This document shows positions 8,638-18,058 of a DNA stretch of 26,197 bases, piece by piece. The notes under the pieces are model-generated. The model was not told where the DNA came from and ran no database searches. It saw nothing but the letters and a program-made list of their open reading frames with translations. Location of the stretch: NCBI GenBank assembly GCA_015680685.1, contig MNCI01017629.1, positions 496,185 through 522,381 on the forward strand, in the 5' to 3' direction. A program made the translations under genes and the position numbers. Positions within the stretch are counted from its first letter, which is position 1; each line of letters starts with the position of its first letter. The DNA is from Gnetum montanum. Its lineage: Eukaryota; Streptophyta; Gnetopsida; Gnetales; Gnetaceae.

Positions 8638-9606
8638 AGTTTATATGACCTAGTGCTGACATCTGAAACCCATCGCGAAGCTTTAGTGCGTATGTTAACA
8701 TCTATCCCAATAAGCGAGGACTTGCCTACAAATGAACCTTCAGTTCATGCTATAATGTACTTGCCCCAAGGGTCAACTTCCAAGCCACTAAGTTTCCATT
8801 ATGACAACATCAAGTTGGATGAGAAAACGGGAGAGGTAACAAAAGCCCCTATGTTCATAACAATACGAGTAAACCAATTCAAGATACATAGGGTCCATGT
8901 AGATGATGGAGCTACCACAAATGTAGTGCCATATCCCATCGTCGGACAACTGGGGCTCACAGAGCTAATTAGACCAACCACCACCACATGCTTGAAATCG
9001 TTCAGCGGGTCACATGTGATAGTCAAAGGCACCGTGACTTTAGACTTTATAGCAGGGGATCAATTCCCCACATCTGCCGACATTGTGGTAATTGATGAAA
9101 TGCCAAGGTTCAACCTAATATTGGGAAGGCCCTGGCTAGCCCAACTGAAAGCAGTCTCTTCCCCTATACATCAAGAGATCCACCTGCCTTATGAAGGTGG
9201 TGAAATCGTTATACACAGGGAGGCTGCTACACCCATCATCTCATCATACATAGACACAGACCAAGGCTTGGAGGTTAAGCTTGAAGAGCCTAAACAAAAT
9301 GATAAAAATGAACAACAACTGGTAGGCGATAATCCTTTAGACACAAGGGAAAATCCACCCAAAATAGAAACACCCAGGCTTGAAATCATACATACAAAGC
9401 CTTGCTTAGAAACTATAATTGACACAGAAATCACAATACATGCAGAAGCGCAACAAAACACTAACACGGGAACAATTCCATTAGATGTCCCTTGGGCTGA
9501 ATTACCATTCAACGTGATCAGCGAAGGGGACGCTGAATATAGAATCATACCCGCTAATGCATTTCCTAACATCAAAATGAGAAAAATTAAAAAATTACTC
9601 AAATAA
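8638..9606 (+). CDS. Inner element retropepsin-like protease, open frame
   Basis: This segment would cleave the Gag-Pol polyprotein. About 320 codons are open, the longest undamaged part of the element. It starts in the pre-protease motif SLYDLVLTSETHREAL typical of Tat elements. The active site reads VHVDDGATTNVVP (catalytic Asp in D-D-G-A, where D-[ST/N]-G-[AS] is usual), followed by a flap-like region (FSGSHVIVKGTVTLDF). Then comes the C-terminal FNLILGRPWL and the Tat-type SPIHQEIHLPYEGGEIVIH. The last 100 residues are an acidic, Asn/Thr-rich linker ending at TAA near 9604. There is no convincing ATG. The frame is one step different from gag, with the change near 8637 at a run of seven A residues (about 8623-8629). 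Confidence 0.85.
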   Translation, partial: SLYDLVLTSETHREALVRMLTSIPISEDLPTNEPSVHAIMYLPQGSTSKPLSFHYDNIKLDEKTGEVTKAPMFITIRVNQFKIHRVHVDDGATTNVVPYPIVGQLGLTELIRPTTTTCLKSFSGSHVIVKGTVTLDFIAGDQFPTSADIVVIDEMPRFNLILGRPWLAQLKAVSSPIHQEIHLPYEGGEIVIHREAATPIISSYIDTDQGLEVKLEEPKQNDKNEQQLVGDNPLDTRENPPKIETPRLEIIHTKPCLETIIDTEITIHAEAQQNTNTGTIPLDVPWAELPFNVISEGDAEYRIIPANAFPNIKMRKIKKLLK

Positions 9607-10069
9607 TAAACAACAAATCATCCGAAAGGACGTTAAACTACGAACTGTCCAAAATGATGTTCAACTACAAATAGTCCGAAATGACATTCCGAGTCCAAAA
9701 TGACATTAAACTATCATGTCCGCAATGACATAAAACTAGCCACGATAAAAAATGTTCGGTCTATCAAGAGAAATCCATCCGTGTCATTTGAAAATTCCCT
9801 TGCTTATGCTGGGGCTTGAAATGGCCTTAAACTACGCACACAGCCCGGTATGGCCTTAAACTGCCATCAGGGCCCAGTAAGGCCTTAAATTGCCACCTGC
9901 GGATCACATTCGGCCCAGTAAGGCCTTAAACTGCCACATCCGGCTTGGTATGGCCTTAAATTGCCATGTGTTCCGGTGTGACGATAAACCACCATCATGC
10001 ATGTACACACGATTTATGTTGCCAGAGAACATGGAATAATACCTATTAGCTCATTCTGCTCTCTGTTTA
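9607..10069 (+). other. Non-coding spacer between protease and RT frames, possible intron
   Basis: The protease frame closes at 9606 and the RT frame opens by about 10070 in another phase, leaving about 460 bases of repeat-filled sequence. In the related Ogre elements an intron is known to separate the protease and RT-integrase reading frames. Pyrimidine-rich sequence ending TTGGAAG at about 10062-10076 could be an acceptor, and GTAAGG/GTATGG inside the repeats resemble donors. No splice site can be fixed by eye. Confidence 0.4.
9611..9995 (+). repeat. Minisatellite array in the protease-RT spacer
   Basis: About ten degenerate units of 25-35 bases share a core like ATGACNTTAAACTRCCA. In the first half (9620-9745) units read TCCGAAATGACATT or TCCAAAATGACATTAAAC. 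In the second half (9820-9990) they read GGCCCAGTAAGGCCTTAAA or GGTATGGCCTTAAACTGCCA. No coding frame crosses it. Its core resembles the units of the 3' UTR array at 13588-13835. Confidence 0.8.
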
Positions 10070-11359
10070 TTGGAAGGAGTAAGACCGATGGATTGTCAGT
10101 GTTTATCCGCACCATTAATGATCGATGGATCACATGGAAAAATCATGAGAGAAATCGATATAAATTCCATCAACTTAGATGCATCAACGGATGACACAAT
10201 CATAGCCTCAACACAACAAACGCTAGATAATTACAAAGGTATGGCAAAACCCCTTGACATAGAAGCTGAAAACATCACTGAAGACTCGTTGACTTAAACC
10301 TCCATCGTTATGTCTGATGGTGAAGCCAAAATATTAAAATTGAATGCACTACTGCAACCTCAACTGGCCAAAGACATAGAAGATGTGCTTTGAAACAACA
10401 TGAAAGCATTCGCTTGGTCTTACACCGACATGCCCGAGTTAGATCCTAGAATCATCCAGCACAACATTATCCTTGATCTAAAATTGAGGCCAGTAAAACA
10501 AAAGGCACCAAAGGTTAAACCAGAGGTGGCATTGGAAGTTCGTAATGAGATCACCAATCTTTCTTAGGCGGGTTTCATTCGGGCTGTCGATTACGCCGAT
10601 TGGGTATCCAACATTGTCATTGTCGCGAAAAAGAATGGAAGCATTCGCTTATGCATTGACTTCCGAGATCTAAATGTTGCTACCATAAATGATGATTTTC
10701 CCCTACCTAGCATCGATCAACTTATTGACTCAACCGCTAGGCACACCCTATTATCTTTTATGGATGGCTTCTTAGGATACAATCAAATACGCATTAATCC
10801 AGAGCATCAGCTTCGGACTATCTTTATGACACCATGGGAAACCTTTTGTTACAAAATGATGCCCTTTGGTCTCAGGAACACTGGGGCCACATATCAAAGG
10901 GTGATGACATTCATTTTTAGTGATTACATGTTGCATTCGCTCAACGACTACGTGGACGACATTGTGGTTAAATCAAAGATATCAGAACAACATGTATAGG
11001 ATCTTGACCTAGTACTAAAGCGTTGCTTAAAATATGAGCTAAGACTTAGCCCAAAGAAATGTGTCTTTGGAGTTAAAAAAGGTAAAATTCTTGGATTCAT
11101 AGCCTCAAAAGCAGGGATATGAGTAGACCTCGATAAAGTTAAGGCCATAACAAACTTAAAACCACCAAGAAACCTTACCGAACTCCGAGGTCTACAAGGT
11201 AGATTACAGTTCATCAGATGGTTCGTAGAAAAGCTAACAGATAAGCTGAAACCTATGAATCACTTGTTACGTAAGAACACCCATTTTGAATGGATGCCAC
11301 AATGCCAAGAAGAATTTGAAAATATTAAAACAACACTTGCCCAACTACCCACAGTTCAT

Positions 11360-11740
11360 CCACCTCAAAATGACAAACCGTTTTACATCTACCTTGCCAC
11401 TTCAGATTCATCAATCACGTTCATGCTTTGCTAGAAACGAGATGATGGAACCAAAGTCCCTATCTATTACTTAATTCACGCATCAGTAGCCCTTGAGAAG
11501 AAGTATAACGGGGTGGAGAGGTCATGTTTAGCCCTGGTCTTTTCCTTAAAGAAATGGTGACATTACCTCTTCCATAACCAAGTCAATATAATTTGCAAGG
11601 ATAATGTGCTCAGAGCCATCACAGGAAACATTTACGAGACAAGTAGAATAGCCCGTTGGAAAGCCATGATATCTGAGTTTGACCTACGCTACATAGCGCA
11701 ATCATCAGTTAAGGGTGAAGCCATAGCGAATCAAATGACC
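11360..11740 (+). pseudogene. Retroviral-type RNase H domain, degenerate
   Basis: This domain follows the RT connection and would normally degrade RNA in the RNA/DNA hybrid. It reads PFYIYLATSDSSITFML, PIYYLIHASVALEKKYNGVE, ALVFSLKKW and RWKAMISEFDLRYI. The usual first catalytic Asp (as in C-D-A-S) is replaced in this YLATS text, as is common in Tat-clade first RNase H domains. Stops lie at 11432 and 11558. The degenerate state probably predates this insertion, because activity in the clade is thought to rest on the second RNase H. Confidence 0.75.
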
Positions 11741-11829
11741 ATGTCACCAATGCACAATCAAGCAACAGTAGAGCCAAAATTCCCTGATGAAAATGTAAGT
11801 GCAATAGCCATCGTACTAGATGATTACGA

Positions 11830-12215
11830 AGCCATTTTGAACTTTGATGGAGCATCCACCTCTTGAGGGGGAAGTGTTGTCACCGTCATCACCTATCCCT
11901 CCGGGGAGATCTGATCCTTTGCTTATCGTTTCGATTTTCACTGTACCAACAACATAGCAGAGTACGAAGGTCTCCTTAGAGGTCTCATGGCAGCACTAGC
12001 TTTAGACATCACACGACTTGTGGTCAAGGGAGATTTACAACTGGTTTTGAACCAAGTCACAAATATTTATACATGCAAAGCGCAACATTTACAACCATAC
12101 TGTGACTTAGCCAAACATTTAATGAGGCAATTCGAAAACATAGATGTACAACATGTCTCCAGAAACGATAATACCATCACAGACGCACTGGCCACATTAG
12201 TGTCAAACATATCCC
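11830..12215 (+). pseudogene. Second, archaeal-type RNase H (aRNH), Tat-clade hallmark
   Basis: A second RNase H follows the first: LNFDGASTS, SFAYRFDFHCTNNIAEYEGL, RLVVKGDLQLVLNQV, then VQHVSRNDNTITDALATL. The four acidic catalytic positions are all visible: Asp at 11846-11848, Glu at 11960-11962, Asp at 12032-12034 and Asp at 12182-12184. The family is known in Tat-lineage plant elements (Ogre, Retand and relatives), where it is an acquired domain. Two stops (11864, 11912) break it here. It lies between the degenerate first RNase H and the integrase, as in those relatives. Confidence 0.85.
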
Positions 12216-12439
12216 CTGACATGTTCCATACATTTCCAAGCTCCATAATCAGCTGTGTGAAACCCATAACTGATACGCTCGATACATTGCCAATTGCATC
12301 CGTTAGTACAACACACGCGATAGAATGGTATGACGACATAAAAGAGTACCTTCTACGTGGTGAAACACTGTAACACTTAACGAATGCATAAAAAGACGCA
12401 GTACGAAAGCGTTCTAAGAAATATGCACTGGTAGGGGAC

Positions 12440-13564
12440 ACCTTGTGTCATCGATCCTACGAAAGAAGATTGCTAACATGCGTTAGTAGCGCCAATGCCC
12501 AAACAATCGTCGAGAAAGTGCACGACAGGTTATGCGGAGGACACATAGCACCTAAGGCAATGGCAACAAAGATAAGACGCTTAAGCTATTATTGGCCACA
12601 TATGGAGCATGACTATCTTTCCAAGGCTAAAACATGAAGTACCTATCAAAAACATGGTAATCTGATCAATGTCCCACCAAATGAGTTGCATACAGCGCAA
12701 ATCATATGGCCCTTTCAAAAGTGGATGTTGGACCTTATCGGACCAATAACACCCTCATCTTTTGCAGGGCACAGTTTCATCATAACCACGATAGAATATT
12801 TCACGAAGTGGGTAGAAGCTATTCCCCTTCTAAAAACCACATCTAAACATATGTTCAACTTCATTCTTGAAAACATCGTGATCCATTTTGGCATCCCTAT
12901 GATCATTATCACTGATAACGGGCCATAATTTAGCAGTGCTGAAACCAAAGCTTTCTATGAAAGTCTGGGGATCAAAAACTCATTTTCATCCCCTTACTAC
13001 CCTCAGAGCAATGGGCAAGCAGAGGCCACAAATAAAACCATCATTACAATACTTAAAAAGATGCTTACCCAAAGCAAGAAAAGATGGCACGAGCAGCTGA
13101 TATACACATTGTGGGCATATCCCACTACGCATCGGACTTTGATAGGTAAAACGCCATATAGCCTTATTTATGGTTCAGAAGCTGTTTTATCCTTGGAATT
13201 ACAGGTACCATCTTTAAGAATCACACTCTCTGGACTCCTGGACGAAGAGCAAAACAATGATCTACGCATCATTGACTTGGATTTGGTGGAGGAGGAACGC
13301 ATACATGCACTCGATCAGATTGAATGGTACCAAAAACAACAATGGCAGCGCCATCGACACAACATTCATAGGTGCCCCATCAAAGAAGGTGACCTTGTAC
13401 TTAAGGCCGTTCGGGAACACCCAGATAAATTCTCAGCCAACTGGGAAGGGCCTTACTTGGTCACCAAAGAATATGACAATGGAGCATTCAAGTTAGCTGA
13501 TATGGAAGGGCATGAGCTTGCAAATCTGACCAATCACTTGTTTTTGAAACCGTTCCACATTTGA
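12440..13564 (+). pseudogene. Inner element integrase, no chromodomain
   Basis: Integrase inserts the cDNA into the genome. The N-terminal zinc-binding HHCC motif begins HDRLCGGH, but the two Cys are lost: a stop at 12635 and Tyr follow in the KT-stop-STYQKH stretch. The core keeps the D,D(35)E triad: Asp 12731-12733 (WMLDLIGP), Asp 12914-12916 (ITDNGP) and Glu 13022-13024 (NGQAEATN), with 35 residues between the last two. A stop directly follows DNGP (12926). The C-terminal GPF/Y-like module is present (NWEGPYLVTKEYDNGAFKLAD, FLKPFHI), and the frame closes at TGA 13562-13564. No chromodomain follows, consistent with a non-chromovirus. Confidence 0.9.
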
Positions 13565-13587
13565 ATACAGGCTCAGGTACATGCTAG

Positions 13588-13835
13588 TCCTGGCATCATG
13601 ACTATAAACTGATACCACCGTCCTGGAATCATGACTTAAAACTGATACCACGGTGAGTCTTGGCATCACGACTATAAACTGATACCATAGATAGTCTTGG
13701 CATCACGACTATAAACTGATACCATCGTCCTGGAATCATGATGGTAAAATGATACCATAGAACAGTCCTTGAATCATGACTTAAAACTGATACCACAGCT
13801 CATCCTGGCATCATTATTATAAACTGATACCACAC
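13588..13835 (+). repeat. 33-38 bp minisatellite array, seven units, in the inner 3' UTR
   Basis: Units begin at 13588, 13621, 13658, 13695, 13728, 13766 and 13803, with 33-base cores and spacers of 0-5 bases. A unit reads TCCTGGCATCATGACTATAA followed by ACTGATACCAC. Within a unit, TGGCATC and GATACCA are near-inverted arms around a 13-base centre. Tandem repeats between integrase and the 3' LTR are known in Tat-lineage elements and have given rise to satellite DNA in some plants. Confidence 0.9.
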
Positions 13836-14282
13836 AGAGTATCCACTAATACTATAAACTAGCAGTTTCATCTCTAGTTCCTCAATCTGTGGCTGCATTC
13901 AAACTTCATTAGAATCGCTGCATCACTCGCCAATCGGCTGATCCTAACCCCCTTGATGCTATTCATATACGATGCTTGGAATCTCATCTGGTGCCTTTGT
14001 TTCATCAGTTGCTATTTAAGTCTAAGCTTGCTTGCTCACTCATGGTTTTCTTGTCTTCTTGGAGTTGCGTTTGCAGGGTGACACTTAGAGGTGTTCCCGA
14101 ATCCCCATGATTTCCCTTTTCCTATCAAATACAAATTTCATTTCCCACAAATCCCATGTACTACTAAACATGGTGCGATGACATCTAGTCAGGTGGCAAA
14201 TGACAACATTTCTACCAAGTTGCTTGTGGTGTTTTGCACTTCTTTGTCGACGCTTCTCGGGTCGATTCCTCCAAGCGTCAAC
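13836..14282 (+). other. Inner element 3' untranslated region, remainder
   Basis: The stretch runs from the end of the minisatellite to the polypurine tract. No domain, repeat or conserved frame is seen. Short frames near 14085-14348 cross the LTR border and are not considered genes. Confidence 0.6.
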
Positions 14283-14291
14283 AAAGAGGGG
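14283..14291 (+). other. Polypurine tract of the inner element
   Basis: AAAGAGGGG, followed by CCAA, lies directly upstream of the TG of the 3' LTR (14296). This is the expected position of the plus-strand primer for reverse transcription. Confidence 0.8.
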
Positions 14292-14295
14292 CCAA

Positions 14296-15957
14296 TGAAA
14301 CACCACAAAATTTCGAGCTTAGTACTTCTCCAACAAGAATCGAGCTAAGTCATGATGTTCCCCAGCACGGTTAAAACTTGAGGGCCCCACAGACGGCTTC
14401 AAGCAGAGTCGAACTCAACAAGGAGTAGTTCATTGGGACCCACTGATGACCACGACAACATTTGCTATCAGACATGGCAACTTCGGAGCTCAACACACTT
14501 AGTTTTCACTAAGTATGTATTTTCAGCATATATGGGGGCGTATACACCCAACATATATGCCCAAGATTGCGCCCACAGCGTATATGCCCAACGTATACGC
14601 TCAATTTTTCATTCACAGCGTATATGCCCAAGTTCACATTCACAGCATATACGCCCAGCGTATATGCTCAAGTCCACATTCACAGCATATAAACCTAGCG
14701 TATACGCCCAAGCCCACCTCCATAGCATATACGCCCAGCATATACGCCTCATATGTACACCCAGCATGTACGATTGAGGCATACACCTGACATGCAACCC
14801 CCGAAGATGGCATGTAAACAACATTTCAGAGCCAGATTTGTTACAAGGCATCAACTTACACAAGCAGAGTATTCATTAGACATTGACATCATGCATCCTA
14901 GAGTCTAGACGCTGAGCATGTACATCCTATACACCCAGTGTATATGACTAGCATCCATAGCATATACGCCTAGTGTATACGCCCAGCAGACATCCATAGC
15001 GTATACGCCCCGTGTATACACCTAGCAGTTACAACGTTTACGCTTAGCATATACACCCAGCATGTAGAAAATCTACAACCAGTGTCAACCAAGCTGAACA
15101 TCTACGGGCAACATCTTCAGGGTAGCTGAATCCAAATCTGGACAACGAGCGACTTCTTCTGTTCTGATCAAGTCTGTACGCCGAGGTCACATGTCTAGCA
15201 TGTATACGCTGGCGTACAGTCGTGTACGCTGGCATATAGCAATTTACGCTGGCGTATAGTGGTATACGCTGGCGTACAACACACTGTATACTTGTAAATT
15301 TTATTCTTTCACACCCGGTCAACGTGCCATGTGTCACCCAACCTGAGTCTAAAGTCTAAACCTGTATAAAAACCCCAATTTTTCATTAGAATGGGGTTGG
15401 CAATTTTGGGTAAACCAGAGAGAAAAACAGAGACACTGAGAACTAGAGCAAGATCCCTGTATGCTGGACCTCAACCCTGTACGCTGAGCATATAGCCTCT
15501 ACGCTATGCCTGCAGATTGAACCAGCACTCATCCCTGCATCCATTGGGGCTATTCGTCTGCCTTGTGTCAAAGCCACAACTACGTTAGACTGGTGCATTG
15601 TAACTCATACTTTGCAATCGTATTGCTACATTTTCTTCCTAAAATCTGTTATAGTTTTTCATTAATTATTGCATGTTTACTATTTATGCCCTTGTATGTT
15701 TATGCTCTATTTACACCAGTTACGTTGTTTACGTTTTGTTTTACATCTGTTACGCCGTTTACATATAACCCAGCGTATAGCACCTCGGTGTACGTTTGCG
15801 GAAATCCTTGCTTGATCCGCATGCGGACCACTCAAGGTACTTTGCCTTTGTTAATTCCATCTTGCCCTCAAGTGAAGGTAGCGTCTTCTGTGCGTGTTCG
15901 GAGATCTCCAGGTTTTTGTTTCCTTCCAGCCGGAGATCGACGATTTCGGATGGTACA
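14296..15957 (+). repeat. 3' LTR of the inner element (1662 bp)
   Basis: It begins TGAAACACCACAAAATTTCG and ends GATGGTACA, with the same layout as the 5' LTR: palindrome clusters (about 14525-15290), TATA box at 15365-15371 and a T-rich U5. In the first 220 bases I count about 20 differences from the 5' LTR, about 18 of them transitions and many at CpG. The G-box is changed to CATGTG (15328-15333). Small indels in the palindrome clusters explain the 15-bp length difference. Confidence 0.95.
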
Positions 15958-15962
15958 ATTGT
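15958..15962. repeat. Target site duplication ATTGT, right copy
   Basis: This is a perfect match to 2948-2952, directly after the CA end of the 3' LTR, and marks the insertion of the inner element into the outer protease. Confidence 0.95.
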
Positions 15963-16215
15963 GACCACCATTTGTGGATGGTCATATCCTACTGACTTCC
16001 TAGTAATCAAGGTGAAGAACTGTAAGGAGGAATTTTCAATTATTATGGGAAGGGCATGGTTAAGCACTGTTGATGTCAAAATGGGCATTAGAGATTTTTC
16101 CTTAGAGATATCTAAAGAAAATGAATTTGGAATGATCAAGAAGAAGAGGGTTCCATGTATTGCATACAATGATTCAGGGTGTCATAGTCTGCAGAAGCTA
16201 TGGTTAACAAAGTAA
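15963..16215 (+). pseudogene. Outer element protease, C-terminal part
   Basis: The protease interrupted at 2952 resumes in matching phase: ICGWSYPTDFLVIKVKNC, then FSIIMGRAWLST, the equivalent of the conserved ILGRPWL motif near the retropepsin C-terminus (Pro changed to Ala here). The segment ends at a TAA at 16213. Open sequence reading into this region from inside the 3' LTR is accidental, because the LTR happens to be open in the same frame. Confidence 0.85.
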
Positions 16216-16440
16216 ACATCTATCTCTACATGCAAGCAGTGTGCACCAAAAGCCAAAATTCAAAGATGTCTATACATAGCAGCCACAAAACAAGAAGGCA
16301 CCTAGTGGCTAATAGGTGATTCTAGCAGTAGTACATTGTGCATGGAACCTATTGAGAACCTAATGTGTGATTATGTTGCAAGTATGGATGAACTCAAGAA
16401 AGTTCATCACTAGATCTTTGAGAGAGTAAATGATGATATC
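16216..16440 (+). pseudogene. Outer element linker between protease and RT, decayed
   Basis: This is the expected connector between protease and RT. It retains patches in the same frame as both neighbours (EPIENLMCDYVASMDELKKVHH) but has many stops. No catalytic domain is expected here. Confidence 0.55.
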
Positions 16441-17970
16441 AATTGGGGAGAGTTGGAGATTCTTGATAATTTCAAACAAGAACCCCTTAAATTAAAGACA
16501 CTACTGACCAGAATGGGGTATGTGTTCTTAAAAAATGGAAAGCTAATAATTGTTAATGCCAAACTTGCTGTAAGACAAAAGAAGATATTGATTAATGTTG
16601 TGAAAAAATGGTCAATAGCTTTTGCTTGCTCATATTCTAAGCTCACAGGAATAGATCTAAGAATATGCTAGCACTAGATATACACTGACCCTTCCATTAA
16701 GCCAAAATGACAACCATAGTGGCGATTGAATCCCAAATTAAAGAAAATTGTCAAAAAGGATATTGAGCAACTCCTCAAGGTGGGATTCATCTACCCTATT
16801 GTAGATAATGAGTGGGTTAGCCCACTCATGATGATGTCCAAGAAAGGAGGAAAATGGTAGGTGTGCATCGAATCTTGGCTACTTAATATGGCAACTTTCA
16901 AAGATCATTTTTCATTTCCTTTTTTTGACCAAGTGCTAGACACCATTTTTGGGCACAACTACTATAGCTTTCTAGATTGTTATGGTGGCTATAACCAAAT
17001 CCAAATCACACCAAAGAACCAAGAGAAGACAACTTTCACATGTCCTTGGAGGACTTTTTTTTATTTTTAAATGCCATTTGGTCTATGTAATGCCCCAGCT
17101 ACATTTCAATGATTAGTCCTTAGCATTTTTCAACAACAAATTTTTAGTGGGTTAAAAGTTTTCATGGATGAAATGTTTGCCTATGGAGCTATGTTCAAGC
17201 AAGTCCTAGACTGTCTTGAGTAGGTGTTGAGGAGATGTGTCAAAGAAAACCTCTGGCTGAATTGGAAAAAGAGCCATCTTATGGTCCAAGAAAGCATAGT
17301 CTTGGGGCATTGTATCTTAAAAGTAGGAATTGAGGTGGACCCTAAAAAGATAAGGATCATCCAAGGAATAATTCATTAACCAGGAATGGTTAAAGAAGTG
17401 TGGTCATTCCTTGGTCATATTGGCTACTATCGGTGCTTCATTGAGAACTTTTCCAAAATTTCCAAGTCATTGGTTGAATTAATAAAGAAAGATTCATCAT
17501 TTTTCTGGACCCTTGCATGTGAAATAGCATTTCAACAACTAAAGCAGAAGCTTGTGGAGACCCCAATTCTATAAGCACCTGATTGGTCTAGGCCATTTCA
17601 TGTGATGATCGTTGCATTAAATTATGCTTTGGGGGTAGTTCTTACATAGTTGGATGATCAAAGATGTCCATATTACATTCACTATGCAAGTCGAGGTATC
17701 ACAGGTGTAAAACTAAACTACACCACTACGGAAAAAGAGTTGATGGTGGTGGTGTTTGCCTTAAAACTTTCAAGCATTATGTGCTTGGTTATAAAGTATT
17801 CATGCACATAGATCATAGTGCCATCTAGTTTTTAATGAATAAACCAATGATAAGCCCTCATGTCATGTGGTGGCTTGTGAATTTGCAAGAGTTCAATCTC
17901 ACAATGGTAGATCGAAAGGATGTGGAAAATGTGGTCATGACCACTTATCATAGCTAAGATAGGATGACAA
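16441..17970 (+). pseudogene. pol: Outer element reverse transcriptase and RNase H, decayed
   Basis: RT extends over about 16590-17580. Recognisable text includes RLNPKLKKIVKKDIEQLL, FIYPIVDNEWVSPL, FLDCYGGYNQIQI, TTFTCPWRTF, MPFGLCNAPATFQ, NLWLNWKKSHLMV, LGHCILKVGIEVDPKKI and FLGHIGYYRCFIENFSK. The catalytic Y/F-x-DD box reads FMDE (17161-17172), with the second Asp changed to Glu. RNase H follows (PDWSRPFHVM, YTTTEKELMVVVFAL). Its first Asp region is changed to IVALN, and a frameshift falls near 17766, after which FKHYVLGYKVFMHIDHS continues. Stops occur throughout. The motifs match Athila-like gypsy RT. Confidence 0.85.
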
Positions 17971-18058
17971 GGAGAAAGAGAGTCCCTTGTTTGATCATTT
18001 TCCTAATGAATCTCTCTTTTTAGGGGCTATTAATGCACAAATGTCTAATGAACCAATA

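Larger units (their letters stand above)
10070..13564 (+). pseudogene. pol: Inner element pol: RT, RNase H, second RNase H, integrase
   Basis: This polyprotein would copy the element RNA into DNA and insert it. One frame carries all domains without any frameshift but with stops at 10295, 10391, 10565, 10997, 11120, 11432, 11558, 11864, 11912, 12371, 12389, 12635 and 12926. RT occupies about 10310-11250: NGSIRLCIDFRDLN, FMDGFLGYNQI, the MPFGLRNTGATYQR motif and the catalytic YVDD at 10949-10960, followed by the GFIASKAGI and LRGLQGRLQFI connection. RNase H (about 11360-11740), archaeal-type RNase H (about 11830-12215) and integrase (about 12440-13564) follow. Several stops stand where related proteins carry Gln or Arg, as expected from C-to-T change. 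The copy cannot produce a working Pol. Confidence 0.9.
2953..15957 (+). mobile_element. Inner Ty3/gypsy retrotransposon, Tat lineage, full-length (13.0 kb)
   Basis: The element is bounded by LTRs starting TGAAACACC and ending GGTACA, flanked by ATTGT on both sides. The internal region holds a repeat-rich leader, gag, protease, a minisatellite spacer, RT, RNase H, a second archaeal-type RNase H, integrase without chromodomain, a minisatellite 3' UTR and a polypurine tract. The second RNase H, the pre-protease motif (SLYDLVLTSETHREAL) and the LGRPWL...SPIHQ protease text place it in the Tat clade (Ogre/Retand relatives). Gag and pol contain many stop codons but the frames are otherwise kept, so the copy is structurally complete and coding-dead. 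LTR divergence is about 9% over the first 220 bases by eye, mostly transitions, so the insertion is old. Confidence 0.95.

Noticed and set aside
9189-9602. 137-codon minus-strand open frame overlapping the protease
   Set aside because: It is the shadow of the well-supported protease frame on the plus strand, which carries retropepsin motifs.
12067-12441. 124-codon minus-strand open frame
   Set aside because: It is antisense to the second RNase H, whose motifs and catalytic acids are clear on the plus strand.
5409-13564. In-frame stops that stand for Gln or Arg could suggest a variant genetic code or stop read-through
   Set aside because: All three stop codons are affected, the LTRs show the same transition excess, and plant nuclear genes use the standard code. 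Deamination decay explains it more simply.
5409-13564. Restoration of stop codons by U-to-C RNA editing
   Set aside because: Such editing is known from organelles of some land plants, while this is a nuclear LTR retrotransposon. Nothing points to organelle DNA.
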